30,526 bases of DNA from an uncultured Collinsella sp. GTDB taxonomy: Bacteria; Actinomycetota; Coriobacteriia; Coriobacteriales; Coriobacteriaceae. This document shows, piece by piece, positions 15,310 to 23,143 of the stretch. Positions within the stretch are counted from its first letter, which is position 1; every line of letters begins with the position of its first letter. Both the position numbers and the translations under genes were made by a program. The DNA lies in assembly GCA_900550965.1 (NCBI GenBank), contig URUC01000012.1, positions 1 through 30,526 of the forward strand. Direction: 5' to 3'. Under the pieces are notes generated by a model, which searched no databases, was not told the DNA's origin, and saw nothing but the letters and a program-made list of their open reading frames with translations.

Positions 15310-16971
15310 ATGATTGCAAAGACCATTCGCACCTGTTTTCCGATCGCTGCGGCTGCCGTTTCCGACAAGGCCGAGGAGATCAACAAGCTCAACGTCTTCC
15401 CCGTGCCCGACGGCGACACCGGCACCAACATGTCGCTCACGCTCGCCTCAGTGACCAAGGAGCTCTCCGCCCTTCCCGCCGATGCCGACATGGAGGCCCT
15501 TGCCGGCGCCATCACCCACGGCTCCCTGATGGGCGCCCGCGGTAACTCCGGCGTCATTACCTCGCAGATCCTGCGCGGCGTGGCCGAGGGCCTTGTCTCC
15601 GCCGACGAGCCCATTACGTCCGCCAACATCGCCTTCGCCTTCCGTCGTGCCGTCAAGGTGGCCTTCCAGGCCGTCCGCAAGCCCATCGAGGGCACGATCC
15701 TCACGGTGCTGCGCGATGTCTCGACCAAGGCCGACGAGTGCGAAAAGAAGAAGTTCTCGGCCGAGGATGCGCTCGACGCTATCGTCGTCGAGGCCTACCA
15801 GTCCGTCGCACGCACGCCCGACCTGCTGCCTGTCCTCAAAGAGAACGGCGTGGTCGACTCCGGCGCCTTCGGCTTTGCCATCTTCCTGGAGAACTTTGTG
15901 GCTGCAGCACTTGGTCGCAGCACCGTTGTCGAGTATTTCTCCGCTACGTTCGATTCCGCTGGCTCTGCACGCGATGCCGCTCTTGGCCGCGTTGAGATCG
16001 AGGCCAACGACGATTGGGAGGGCTCGGAGTTCCGCTACTGCAACGAGTTCCTCTTTAAGGCCGACGCCCCGTTTGACGAGGATGAGTGCCTTAAGTTCCT
16101 GGGTTCCATGGGCGACTGTGAGCTACTCGTGGGCGCCTACCCCGATTACAAGATCCACGTGCACTCCAACACCCCCAACCTGGTGCTCGAGCACATGCTG
16201 CAGCTTGGTCAGATCTATGAGGTCTTTATCCATAATATGGAGATGGAGGCCCACGACCGTACCGCCAAGATCCACGAGGATCAGGAGAAGGCCGCCGAGC
16301 CCGCGAAGGCCCTGGGCTTTGTCGCCGTTGCCGCCGGTTCCGGCGAGGCCGACATCCTCAAGTCCCTCGGCGTCGACGTGATCGTGTCGGGTGGTCAGAC
16401 CATGAACCCCTCGACTGCAGACCTGCTGGGTGCTGTTGACCAGGTCAACGCGACCTCGGTCATCATCCTGCCCAACAACGGCAACATCCGCATGGCCGCT
16501 GAGGCCGCTGCCTCAGCCTGCACCGACAAGAAGGTCGCCGTCGTTCCCACCAAGACCGTTCCGCAGGCCTTCTCCGCGCTGTTCGCGGTCCTGCCCGATT
16601 CCGAGCTCGCTGATGCCGTCGCCGCTATGGTCGACGCCATCAGCGAGGTCCGCGATGGCGAGGTCACCCGCGCCGTGCGCGACTCCAGCGCCTCGGACGG
16701 TTCGCCAATTCACTCCGGTGACGTCATGGGCATCATTGCCGGCTCCATCGATGTCGTCGGCTCCGACGTGAAGCAGGTCACGCTCGATTGCATCAACCGC
16801 ATGCAGGAGGAAGAGGAGGGCGACGCGCTGACGATTCTGGCCGGCGAGGAGCTGTCCGATGAAGCCTTCCAGGAGATCGTCGACGCTATCGAGGAGGCTC
16901 AGCCCGACCTGGAGATCGACGCCCATCGTGGCGAGCAGCCGCTCTATCCCGTGATCTTCTCGATCGAGTAG
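15310..16971 (+). CDS. fakA: DAK2-domain fatty acid kinase subunit FakA (YloV-like)
   Basis: FakA supplies the ATP-binding kinase domain that phosphorylates fatty acids presented by a FakB protein, feeding the PlsX/PlsY route. The 553-residue protein begins with the DhaL/DAK2 kinase domain: NVFPVPDGDTGTNMS around residues 28-42 carries the metal-binding Asp cluster, and HGSLMGARGNSG near 76-87 is the second nucleotide loop. The middle and C-terminal domains (from about 200) contain a Cys/His-bearing segment and the FakA-type region. It starts 27 bases after the Asp23-family gene. No fakB is present in the window. The presence of plsX and acpP in the same cluster supports a lipid role, which is family inference. 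Confidence 0.88.
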   Translation: MIAKTIRTCFPIAAAAVSDKAEEINKLNVFPVPDGDTGTNMSLTLASVTKELSALPADADMEALAGAITHGSLMGARGNSGVITSQILRGVAEGLVSADEPITSANIAFAFRRAVKVAFQAVRKPIEGTILTVLRDVSTKADECEKKKFSAEDALDAIVVEAYQSVARTPDLLPVLKENGVVDSGAFGFAIFLENFVAAALGRSTVVEYFSATFDSAGSARDAALGRVEIEANDDWEGSEFRYCNEFLFKADAPFDEDECLKFLGSMGDCELLVGAYPDYKIHVHSNTPNLVLEHMLQLGQIYEVFIHNMEMEAHDRTAKIHEDQEKAAEPAKALGFVAVAAGSGEADILKSLGVDVIVSGGQTMNPSTADLLGAVDQVNATSVIILPNNGNIRMAAEAAASACTDKKVAVVPTKTVPQAFSALFAVLPDSELADAVAAMVDAISEVRDGEVTRAVRDSSASDGSPIHSGDVMGIIAGSIDVVGSDVKQVTLDCINRMQEEEEGDALTILAGEELSDEAFQEIVDAIEEAQPDLEIDAHRGEQPLYPVIFSIE

Positions 16972-16981
16972 GCATCTGCCC

Positions 16982-19159
16982 ATGTCCGAGCTCTGCTCCG
17001 TGCCGCGCGTCTCTGATCGCTTTGCCCAGAGCAATGCGCTCGACGAGGATATCGCGCGACTCAAATATGTTTCGGGTAAACGTGAGGAGGCCCTTCGCCG
17101 TCTGGGAATTCGGACGGTGGGGGACCTCCTTCTCCATATCCCTCATCGATACCTGGACTTTACGCGCTCCTGGTCCATCGAGATGGCGCCCATCGGTACC
17201 GTGTGCACCATCATCGCCACGGTCGACCGTATCGTTCAAAAGAAGCCGCGTCCGCGCATGCAGGTGACCGAGGTCTCACTCGTTGACGAGACGGGCGTGC
17301 TGCAGGTCGCCTTTTTCCGTCAGCCTTGGATTGCCCAGCAGCTTAAACAGGGCGACCGCCTGGCCGTGATGGGCAAGGTCGAGTTTGCCTACGGTTTTAA
17401 GCAGATGGCCTCGCCGCACTTTGAAAAGCTTGATGACGGGCGTGCTGCGGGCACCATTTTGCCGGTCCATTATGTGAGTGACGGCGTGAGCCAGGCATGG
17501 ATGCGCCGCATCGTAAGTGGCGCGCTCGAGGTCGTCGGCAATCCCTTCGACCCGATTCCCGCACGCTTGCGCGTTAAACGTCGCCTGATGAGCAATGCTC
17601 GTGCGCTTCGATCAATTCACTTTCCCTCGAGCATGGCTGAGCGCGATATCGCGCGCGCACGGCTTGCCTACGAGGAGTGCCTCTACCTGCAGCTGGCGCT
17701 GCGCCTGCGCAACGACGGCAGCCTGGTCGATGTGGTGCCCTACGCCCATGCCGCGGGCGAGCACCTGGCCGCGCTTAAGCAGGCCCTGCCGTTTTCGCTG
17801 AGCGACGAGCAGGAGGCCGCGTTCCAAGATATCCTGCGCGATATGTGCGATGGCGGGCGCGTGATGAACCGCCTGCTGCTGGGCGATGTCGGTACCGGTA
17901 AGACCGCCGTTGCCGCCTGCGCGCTGGCTGTGGCTGCCGATAGCGGCACGCAGGCCTGCGTTATGGCGCCCACGGGCGTGCTGGCGCGTCAATATGCCGA
18001 TAAGACCGGCCCCTTGCTCTTGCAGGCTGGCATGACCTGGGCGCTCCTGACGGGCGCCACGCCGGCGGCCGAGCGCGAGCGGATTCATGCCCATCTGGAA
18101 TCGGGCGAGCTCGATGTCCTCTTTGGCACCCATGCGGTGCTTTCGGATAACGTGGCGTTTAAGCATCTGTCGCTCGTGGTCATCGATGAGCAGCACCGGT
18201 TTGGCGTCGGCCAACGCAACGCCCTGCGTGCGAAGGGCCCTGGTGCCGATCTGCTCGTTATGACGGCAACGCCCATCCCACGTACGCTGGCGCTTTCGGT
18301 CTACGGCGATCTGGACACGAGCATCATCCGTCATCGGCCCGTCCCTGGCGCTGGCGTGACGACACGCGTGCTTACCGAGTCGAGCCGCGACCTTGCCTAT
18401 GGCGCCATCCGCGAGGCGCATGAAAAGGGTCAGCAGGCCTACGTGATTTGCCCGCTCGTGGAGCCGAGCGACTCGGCCGATGAGCTTGAGGATGTGCCCG
18501 GTATCGTCCGTGACGACGAGGGTCGCGTAACCGTGCCCGTGCCGCTGCACGATACGGCAACCGAGCTCGACCGCCTACGCCTGGCGTTGCCGGGGCTTAC
18601 CATCGAGCGTCTTCACGGCCGCATGCCGGCGGGGGAGAAGGATCGCGTGATCGACGCCTTCAAGCGCGGCGAGATCGACGTGCTCGTTTCGACCACGGTG
18701 GTCGAGGTGGGCGTCGACGTGCCCAACGCCACCGTCATGGTCATCGAGAACGGTGAGCGCTTTGGCTTGGCGGCCCTGCACCAGCTGCGCGGCCGCGTGG
18801 GCCGCGGCAGCGTGTCGGGCACCTGCCTGGTCATGACGCACTCCAAGGGCAACGGCGGCGCTTCGGCGGCGCAAGACCGTCTCCAGTCGCTCGAAAAGAC
18901 CTCGGATGGCTTTACGCTCGCCCAGATGGACCTGCGTCTGCGCCACGAGGGCGAAATCCTGGGGTACCGCCAGCATGGCGGGGTGACCCTGCGCTTTGTC
19001 GACCTGGATGCCGACGAGGAGCTGATCGAGTGGGCCCATTTGGACGCAGTCGAGCTCTTGCGGTATGCTTGCAACCTTGACTCCGTGTCGACGCGCCCCC
19101 TGCGCGATGCGGTCGCCATGCGATATCGACACATTTTTAAGGAGGTCAGCGGAGGATGA
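16982..19159 (+). CDS. recG: ATP-dependent DNA helicase RecG
   Basis: RecG remodels stalled replication forks and recombination branch points. The 725-residue protein has the N-terminal wedge/OB domain (about 30-200), then superfamily 2 helicase motifs: motif I LLGDVGTGKT near residue 300, motif Ia APTGVLARQ, motif II VVIDEQHRFGVGQR (DEQH), motif III MTATPIPRTL, and motifs V-VI with ATVMVIENGERFGLAALHQLRGRVGRG. It starts 10 bases after fakA without an obvious Shine-Dalgarno sequence, so translational coupling is likely. Length and order are normal. Its stop overlaps rsmD as ATGA. Confidence 0.96.
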   Translation: MSELCSVPRVSDRFAQSNALDEDIARLKYVSGKREEALRRLGIRTVGDLLLHIPHRYLDFTRSWSIEMAPIGTVCTIIATVDRIVQKKPRPRMQVTEVSLVDETGVLQVAFFRQPWIAQQLKQGDRLAVMGKVEFAYGFKQMASPHFEKLDDGRAAGTILPVHYVSDGVSQAWMRRIVSGALEVVGNPFDPIPARLRVKRRLMSNARALRSIHFPSSMAERDIARARLAYEECLYLQLALRLRNDGSLVDVVPYAHAAGEHLAALKQALPFSLSDEQEAAFQDILRDMCDGGRVMNRLLLGDVGTGKTAVAACALAVAADSGTQACVMAPTGVLARQYADKTGPLLLQAGMTWALLTGATPAAERERIHAHLESGELDVLFGTHAVLSDNVAFKHLSLVVIDEQHRFGVGQRNALRAKGPGADLLVMTATPIPRTLALSVYGDLDTSIIRHRPVPGAGVTTRVLTESSRDLAYGAIREAHEKGQQAYVICPLVEPSDSADELEDVPGIVRDDEGRVTVPVPLHDTATELDRLRLALPGLTIERLHGRMPAGEKDRVIDAFKRGEIDVLVSTTVVEVGVDVPNATVMVIENGERFGLAALHQLRGRVGRGSVSGTCLVMTHSKGNGGASAAQDRLQSLEKTSDGFTLAQMDLRLRHEGEILGYRQHGGVTLRFVDLDADEELIEWAHLDAVELLRYACNLDSVSTRPLRDAVAMRYRHIFKEVSGG

Positions 19160-19812
19160 GAATCATCGGCGGCGAATGGCGCGGTCGTAAGATCGAGGAG
19201 CCCCGTGGTCGCGATGTCACCCGCCCCACGACCGATCGCGTGCGCGAGGCATGCGCATCTATGGTCATGTCGGCATTCGACTTCGATCTGGACGAGGTCC
19301 GCGTGCTGGACGCCTTTGGCGGCTCCGGCGCCTTAGGGTTAGAGATGCTCTCACGTGGTGCCCGCTCACTCACGACGTTCGAGATCGATCGGAATGCCGC
19401 GCGGCTCATTACCAAGAATATCGAGTCGCTCTGCCGTGACCGTGCGCGTTGGCGCGTGGTAACGGGCGACATGCTGGCGAGTGCCTCGCGCGGTCGTGTG
19501 CCGGGCGGCCCCTTTGATCTGGTCCTGCTCGACCCGCCCTATGCTTTTGGTGCCGAGCCGGTCGAGATACTGCTGCAGAACCTGGCTCAGCAGGGTCTGC
19601 TTGCACCTGGCGCTTATGCCCTGTTTGAGCATGCCGCCGCCGATGCGGGCGCGCATCCGGCAGGCTTTGAGATCGTGCGCGAGAAGCGCTACGGCATTAC
19701 CTCGGTCGACCTGCTTCGTTGGGTCGGCGATGACGATGGTGAGGAAGATTGCACCGGCACCGATGCTCACAACAACGATGCCATGACGGTTCAGGAGAAC
19801 GCCCATGAGTGA
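19156..19812 (+). CDS. rsmD: 16S rRNA (guanine-966-N2)-methyltransferase RsmD
   Basis: RsmD methylates G966 of 16S rRNA using S-adenosylmethionine. The 218-residue protein has the family N-terminus MRIIGGEWRGRKI, the SAM-binding loop VLDAFGGSGALGLE, and the catalytic DPPY motif in LVLLDPPYAFG, followed by the C-terminal strand. An extra Asp/Glu-rich, low-complexity tail of about 25 residues follows the usual end. Ribosome binding site AAGGAGG lies within the end of recG. It overlaps coaD by 8 bases; rsmD-coaD adjacency is very widespread in bacteria. Confidence 0.94.
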   Translation: MRIIGGEWRGRKIEEPRGRDVTRPTTDRVREACASMVMSAFDFDLDEVRVLDAFGGSGALGLEMLSRGARSLTTFEIDRNAARLITKNIESLCRDRARWRVVTGDMLASASRGRVPGGPFDLVLLDPPYAFGAEPVEILLQNLAQQGLLAPGAYALFEHAAADAGAHPAGFEIVREKRYGITSVDLLRWVGDDDGEEDCTGTDAHNNDAMTVQENAHE

Positions 19813-20302
19813 CACCATCAACCGCGTGATCGTCCCGGGCACCTTCGATCCCATCACGTTTGGCCATATCGACGTCATCCGCCGCGCCCGCCGTATCTTT
19901 CCCAGCGTGATCGTCGCTGTCGCCGAGTCGCAGGGTAAAAACGGTGTGGGCACCACGTTTATGCTGGATGAGCGCGTGGCGCTGGCTCGCGAGGCGCTCG
20001 GTGATATCGACGGCGTCGATGTCCTGCCCTTTACCGGCCTCTTGGTCGACTTCGCTCGCGAGCAGGGGGCGGGGGCCGTGGTCAAGGGCCTGCGCGCCAT
20101 GACCGACTTTGAGTACGAGCTGCAGCAGGCAGACCTCAACTATCGCTTGGATAACGAGCTGGAGTCCATCTTTGTCATGAGTGCGCCGCAGTACGGCTAT
20201 ATCTCGAGTTCGGTCGTTCGCCAGATCGCCTCGCTCGGCAGCGATGTATCGACGTTTGTCCCGCCCAACGTGGTCGAAGCGCTCAGACACCGCTTTTCGT
20301 GA
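19805..20302 (+). CDS. coaD: Phosphopantetheine adenylyltransferase CoaD
   Basis: CoaD carries out the penultimate step of coenzyme A synthesis, transferring AMP from ATP to 4'-phosphopantetheine. The 165-residue protein has the signature PGTFDPITFGH with T18-x-G20-H21, the substrate region KGLRAMTDFEYELQQADLN near residue 90, and YISSSVVRQIA near the C-terminus, all diagnostic of the family. Length matches the usual 160-165. CoA made here is the donor of the phosphopantetheine arm that activates the acyl carrier protein encoded 2.6 kb downstream. It overlaps rsmD, so the two are probably co-translated. Confidence 0.96.
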   Translation: MSDTINRVIVPGTFDPITFGHIDVIRRARRIFPSVIVAVAESQGKNGVGTTFMLDERVALAREALGDIDGVDVLPFTGLLVDFAREQGAGAVVKGLRAMTDFEYELQQADLNYRLDNELESIFVMSAPQYGYISSSVVRQIASLGSDVSTFVPPNVVEALRHRFS

Positions 20303-20326
20303 CGTTTTTTATTGCCTGGTGGCATG

Positions 20327-20335
20327 TGGTAAACT
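20327..20335 (+). promoter_or_regulatory. Possible extended -10 promoter before the SepIVA-like gene
   Basis: TGGTAAACT (TG at 20327-20328, box 20330-20335) resembles an extended -10 element about 35 bases before the gene start. No convincing -35 hexamer is at the proper distance. The only other sequence in the 68-base gap is a short T-run. Confidence 0.3.
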
Positions 20336-20370
20336 AGCACGATGATATGTTACCTATGAAAGGAGACCGG

Positions 20371-20868
20371 ATGCCGGGCGAGAATTTTCCTGGCGATAGG
20401 ATCGTCAGCTTGGTCGATGAGCTCGAAGGGCTGATCGAGGAAGCCAAGCCGCCTTTCGGCAAGAACGCTCAGTTCAAGGTCATCGACGCCGACGTGTTCT
20501 TCAACATCCTCGACGAGATCCGCATGAGCTATCCCGAGGAGTGGCAGAAGTCCCGCCGTATCCTTAAGGAGCGCGAGGAGCTTATGGCTTCCGCCGCCGC
20601 TCAGGCCGATTCCATCATCGCCGACGCTCAGCAGCAGGCCCTCACCATTGCCGGTGAGCAGGAGATCGTCCGCTTGGCACAGCAGCAGGCCGACGACATC
20701 CGCGATCGTGCCCAGCAGTACGAGCGCGAGACGCGTTATGCTGCCGAGGACTACGCAGAGCAGGTCTTTACGCACCTGGAGGAGAACCTCAAGAGCCTGA
20801 CCGGCACCGTTACCCGTTGCCGTCAGCAGCTCAACGAGGGTGCCGCCCAACAGAATGGTCAGTGGTAA
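20371..20868 (+). CDS. SepIVA/DivIVA-like coiled-coil protein
   Basis: A 165-residue, highly charged protein predicted to be mostly coiled coil, with no membrane segment or signal peptide. The N-terminal 20-65 region (VDELEGLIEEAKPPFG, then VFFNILDEIRMSYPEEW) is followed by a long Ala/Gln/Glu heptad helix (about 70-150). The N-terminal pattern and the position just before yceD and rnc resemble SepIVA, a division-site DivIVA-like protein described in mycobacteria. Automatic tools might instead call it ATP synthase subunit b-like because of the Ala/Glu helix, but the F0 membrane anchor is missing. Start ATG 20371 has AAAGGAG at 20359-20365; upstream in-frame ATGs at 20347 and 20356 lack one. 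Homology rests on remembered sequence style and synteny. Confidence 0.65.
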   Translation: MPGENFPGDRIVSLVDELEGLIEEAKPPFGKNAQFKVIDADVFFNILDEIRMSYPEEWQKSRRILKEREELMASAAAQADSIIADAQQQALTIAGEQEIVRLAQQQADDIRDRAQQYERETRYAAEDYAEQVFTHLEENLKSLTGTVTRCRQQLNEGAAQQNGQW

Positions 20869-21422
20869 TGGCTGAGTTCCCGAGCGTTACCGTCGATCTT
20901 TCCGAGCAGCTCGAGTTTCCTGGTGATTCGTATCCGCTGACCGGCAAGGTCGATGTTGCCACCTACACGGTGGGCGAGAAGGAGTACCAGCTACAGGACG
21001 GCATCGACTACGACGTTGTCTTTACCAATGCCGGTACCGGTGTCTTGCTCACGGGCATGGTCCGCGCGCACGCCACCGGCGAGTGCGACCGTTGCCTGGA
21101 GCCTGCCTCGTTTGATATCGCCGGCGAGATCGAGGAGTTCTACCTCTTCGAGGAGCCCGAGGATCCCGAGGCCTACGAGGACGGCTACGAGCTCCTGGGT
21201 GAGGACCGCATCGTCGATCTGGGTGAGCCCATCAACGACGCGGTCGTCATGGACACGCCGTTTGTCGTTCTGTGCAAGCCCGATTGCCGCGGCCTGTGCC
21301 CCACTTGCGGTTGCAATCTCAACGTCGAGCAATGCGATTGCGCCGCCCAGGCAGAGGCAGAATGGGCCGCTGCCACGGAAAATCCATTTGCAGCATTGAA
21401 GAATCTCAAGCTCGATGAGTAA
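20868..21422 (+). CDS. yceD: YceD/DUF177 family protein
   Basis: A 184-residue DUF177 protein. The diagnostic part is the Cys-rich centre and end: a GECDRCLEP motif near residue 80, an acidic EEFYLFEEPEDPE segment, and C-terminal LCKPDCRGLCPTCGCNLN, which likely binds a metal. The family almost always lies directly before rpmF (L32), as here, and is thought to influence 23S rRNA or ribosome processing; the precise role in this lineage is unknown. The start ATG overlaps the previous stop as TAATG, so translation is coupled. rpmF begins 64 bases after the stop. Confidence 0.9.
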   Translation: MAEFPSVTVDLSEQLEFPGDSYPLTGKVDVATYTVGEKEYQLQDGIDYDVVFTNAGTGVLLTGMVRAHATGECDRCLEPASFDIAGEIEEFYLFEEPEDPEAYEDGYELLGEDRIVDLGEPINDAVVMDTPFVVLCKPDCRGLCPTCGCNLNVEQCDCAAQAEAEWAAATENPFAALKNLKLDE

Positions 21423-21486
21423 AACTGTGGTAGTATCGCTACTTGCGCGTAATCGCCACACTGGATAGTTCATAAGGAAGGTCACT

Positions 21487-21666
21487 ATGCCCGTACCTAA
21501 ACAAAAGCAGGGTCGTATCCGCACTCACACCCGTCGTTCCGCCAACATGAAGATCTCGGCTGCGGCTCAGTCCACGTGCCCCCGTTGCGGCGCTGTCAAG
21601 CTTCCGCACCACGTGTGCCCCAGCTGCGGTTTCTACAAGGACCGCGAGGTTATCGTTACCGAGTAA
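21487..21666 (+). CDS. rpmF: 50S ribosomal protein L32
   Basis: A 59-residue protein of the large ribosomal subunit. It begins MPVPKQKQGRIRTHTRRSAN, typical of L32, and has a four-Cys zinc ribbon: CPRCG, then CPSCG 14 residues later, with a short basic C-terminus. Start ATG 21487 is preceded by AAGGAAG at 21474-21480. It lies 64 bases after yceD, and the yceD-rpmF-plsX order is very widespread. A terminator-like hairpin follows about 40 bases after the stop. Confidence 0.96.
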   Translation: MPVPKQKQGRIRTHTRRSANMKISAAAQSTCPRCGAVKLPHHVCPSCGFYKDREVIVTE

Positions 21667-21706
21667 CGGTATACTCTGGATGCGATGCCGTTCCAAATGG
21701 AACCAC

Positions 21707-21736
21707 AATGGCCGGCTCAATGAGTCGGCCATTTTT
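21707..21736 (+). terminator. Terminator-like hairpin between rpmF and plsX
   Basis: Bases 21707-21718 pair with 21722-21733 over 12 positions (one G-U), with a 3-nt loop and five T residues (21732-21736). It lies immediately before the plsX ribosome binding site at 21741-21746. It should reduce readthrough from rpmF into plsX. A separate short palindrome, GTTCCAAATGGAAC (21690-21703), lies just upstream. Confidence 0.7.
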
Positions 21737-21753
21737 GTATAAGGAGTATGTAT

Positions 21754-22773
21754 ATGAGTAACGTTCGCGTTTGTGTAGACGTTGTGGGCGGAGACGAGAA
21801 ACCTCAGGTTGTTCTCGATGGTATCGAGGCTGCACTTGCCGCCGATCCCGATATCGAGGTCCTGGCAGTCGGTCCCGCCGAAATCGTCAATCCCTTTGCC
21901 GCGGCCCATGCACGTGTGGAGGCTCTGGAAGCCCCTGACATTATCGCCATGGATGACGATCCCATTCGCGCCGTGATGACCAAGCGCAAGTCCTCGATCG
22001 TGCTTGCCTGCCGCGCCATCAAAAAGGGCAACGCGGACGCGTTTTTCTCCGCCGGCTCCACCGGCGCCATGACCGCTGCCGCGACCGCCTACGTCACACC
22101 GTTTAGATATATGGCCGAAGGCAAGAAGCAGCCGGTGCGCCCCTGTTTGACCAATGCGCTGCCCAATCGTGCCGGCGGCCTGACGGTGCTGTGCGACATG
22201 GGTGCCAACCCCGATGTCGAGGTGGACGACATGGTGCGTTTTGCCCAGATGGGTAGCGCCTATGCCCGCGTTGTCCTGGGCATCGAGCATCCTCGCGTGG
22301 GCCTGCTTGCCAATGGCACCGAGGATGAGAAGGGTTCCAACTTTACCAAGGCCTGCTTCCCTGCCATGAAAGCCGCCGTTCCCGGCTTTGTGGGTAACTG
22401 CGAAGGCACCGATCTTACGTCGGGCAATTTTGACGTCGTGGTCGCCGACGGCATGTCGGGCAATATTGCGCTCAAGGCCACCGAGGGCGCTGCCAAGTTT
22501 TTGCTTCAGGAACTCAAGGGTGCCTTTATGGCCTCGCTCGGCACCAAGATCGCCGCGCTGCTCATCAAAAAGCAGATGCGCGAGATTAAGGCCAAGCTCT
22601 CTGGTGATGCCAAGGGCGGCGCGATTCTTTTGGGCCTGCGTGGCGTGGTCCTGATCGGCCATGGCGCCACATCGGTCGAGGCTGTTAAAAACGGTACGCT
22701 CGCGGCGGCCGAAGCCGTACGCGCGGGGCTGGTCGAGAACGTCGCCAACTCCATGGACGGCATCGTTTTGTAA
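21754..22773 (+). CDS. plsX: Phosphate acyltransferase PlsX
   Basis: PlsX converts acyl-ACP to acyl-phosphate, the donor used by PlsY to start phospholipid synthesis. The 339-residue protein begins VRVCVDVVGGDEKPQVVLDGI, a variant of the usual D-x-x-GGD-x-x-P opening, and contains SAGSTGAMTAAA and LCDMGANPDVEVDDMVRFAQMG and GNCEGTDLTSGNFDVVVADGMSGN in order. AAGGAG at 21741-21746 favours ATG 21754 over the in-frame ATG 21748, which would be only one base from the binding site. It is separated from acpP by 124 bases that hold a perfect palindrome. Acting next to fakA and acpP, it links fatty-acid salvage to membrane lipid formation. Confidence 0.93.
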   Translation: MSNVRVCVDVVGGDEKPQVVLDGIEAALAADPDIEVLAVGPAEIVNPFAAAHARVEALEAPDIIAMDDDPIRAVMTKRKSSIVLACRAIKKGNADAFFSAGSTGAMTAAATAYVTPFRYMAEGKKQPVRPCLTNALPNRAGGLTVLCDMGANPDVEVDDMVRFAQMGSAYARVVLGIEHPRVGLLANGTEDEKGSNFTKACFPAMKAAVPGFVGNCEGTDLTSGNFDVVVADGMSGNIALKATEGAAKFLLQELKGAFMASLGTKIAALLIKKQMREIKAKLSGDAKGGAILLGLRGVVLIGHGATSVEAVKNGTLAAAEAVRAGLVENVANSMDGIVL

Positions 22774-22839
22774 GAGCGAGTTAGAGCGCTGTTATGTGCC
22801 TCGCGGCCTGCTTCGTGGGGTAGAATCAGAACCGTGTCT

Positions 22840-22869
22840 TGGTACCGCCCGGGCGGTACCATTCTTTTG
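22840..22869 (+). terminator. Perfect 22-nt palindrome with T-rich tail between plsX and acpP
   Basis: Bases 22840-22850 are the exact reverse complement of 22851-22861, centred on CCCGGG, followed by TTCTTTT. It is most likely an intrinsic terminator for plsX, although a stem with no spare loop bases would need to open at its centre. It could also be an operator for a dimeric regulator. Nothing else in the 124-base gap is recognisable. Confidence 0.55.
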
Positions 22870-22897
22870 GTATTCATGCACTATGAGAGGAAGCGCT

Positions 22898-23140
22898 ATG
22901 GACCGCTCCGAAATTTTCGACAAGATCGCCGAGGTCGCTGCTGACGTTCTGGGCGTCGATGTTGCCGAAATTAGCGATGAGACCACCTTTGACGACCTCG
23001 ATGCCAACTCGCTCGAGCGCCTGCAACTGGTTACGGCTATCGAGGACGAGTTCAATCTCGAGATCGATGACGAGACCCTGCTCTCGCTCAACTCTGTCGC
23101 CGACGCCGTCGACGCGATCGAAAACGCCAGGGAGGCTTAG
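22898..23140 (+). CDS. acpP: Acyl carrier protein
   Basis: An 80-residue acyl carrier protein of fatty acid synthesis, activated by a phosphopantetheine group on a Ser. It starts at ATG 22898, with GAGAGG about 7 bases upstream. The sequence is acidic and helical as expected, with DANSLERLQLVTAIEDEF around the modified Ser; the usual D-S-L motif is N-S-L here, an Asp-to-Asn change at the position recognised by partner enzymes. The gene is followed 3 bases later by rnc, the widely conserved plsX-acpP-rnc neighbourhood (fabD and fabG, often between plsX and acpP, are missing). The changed motif makes it possible that this is a specialised rather than the main fatty-acid ACP. Confidence 0.9.
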   Translation: MDRSEIFDKIAEVAADVLGVDVAEISDETTFDDLDANSLERLQLVTAIEDEFNLEIDDETLLSLNSVADAVDAIENAREA

Positions 23141-23143
23141 GTC

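Noticed and set aside
20371..20868. ATP synthase subunit b
   Set aside because: It lacks the N-terminal membrane anchor and other ATP synthase genes are absent; the Ala/Glu/Gln coiled coil alone is not diagnostic.
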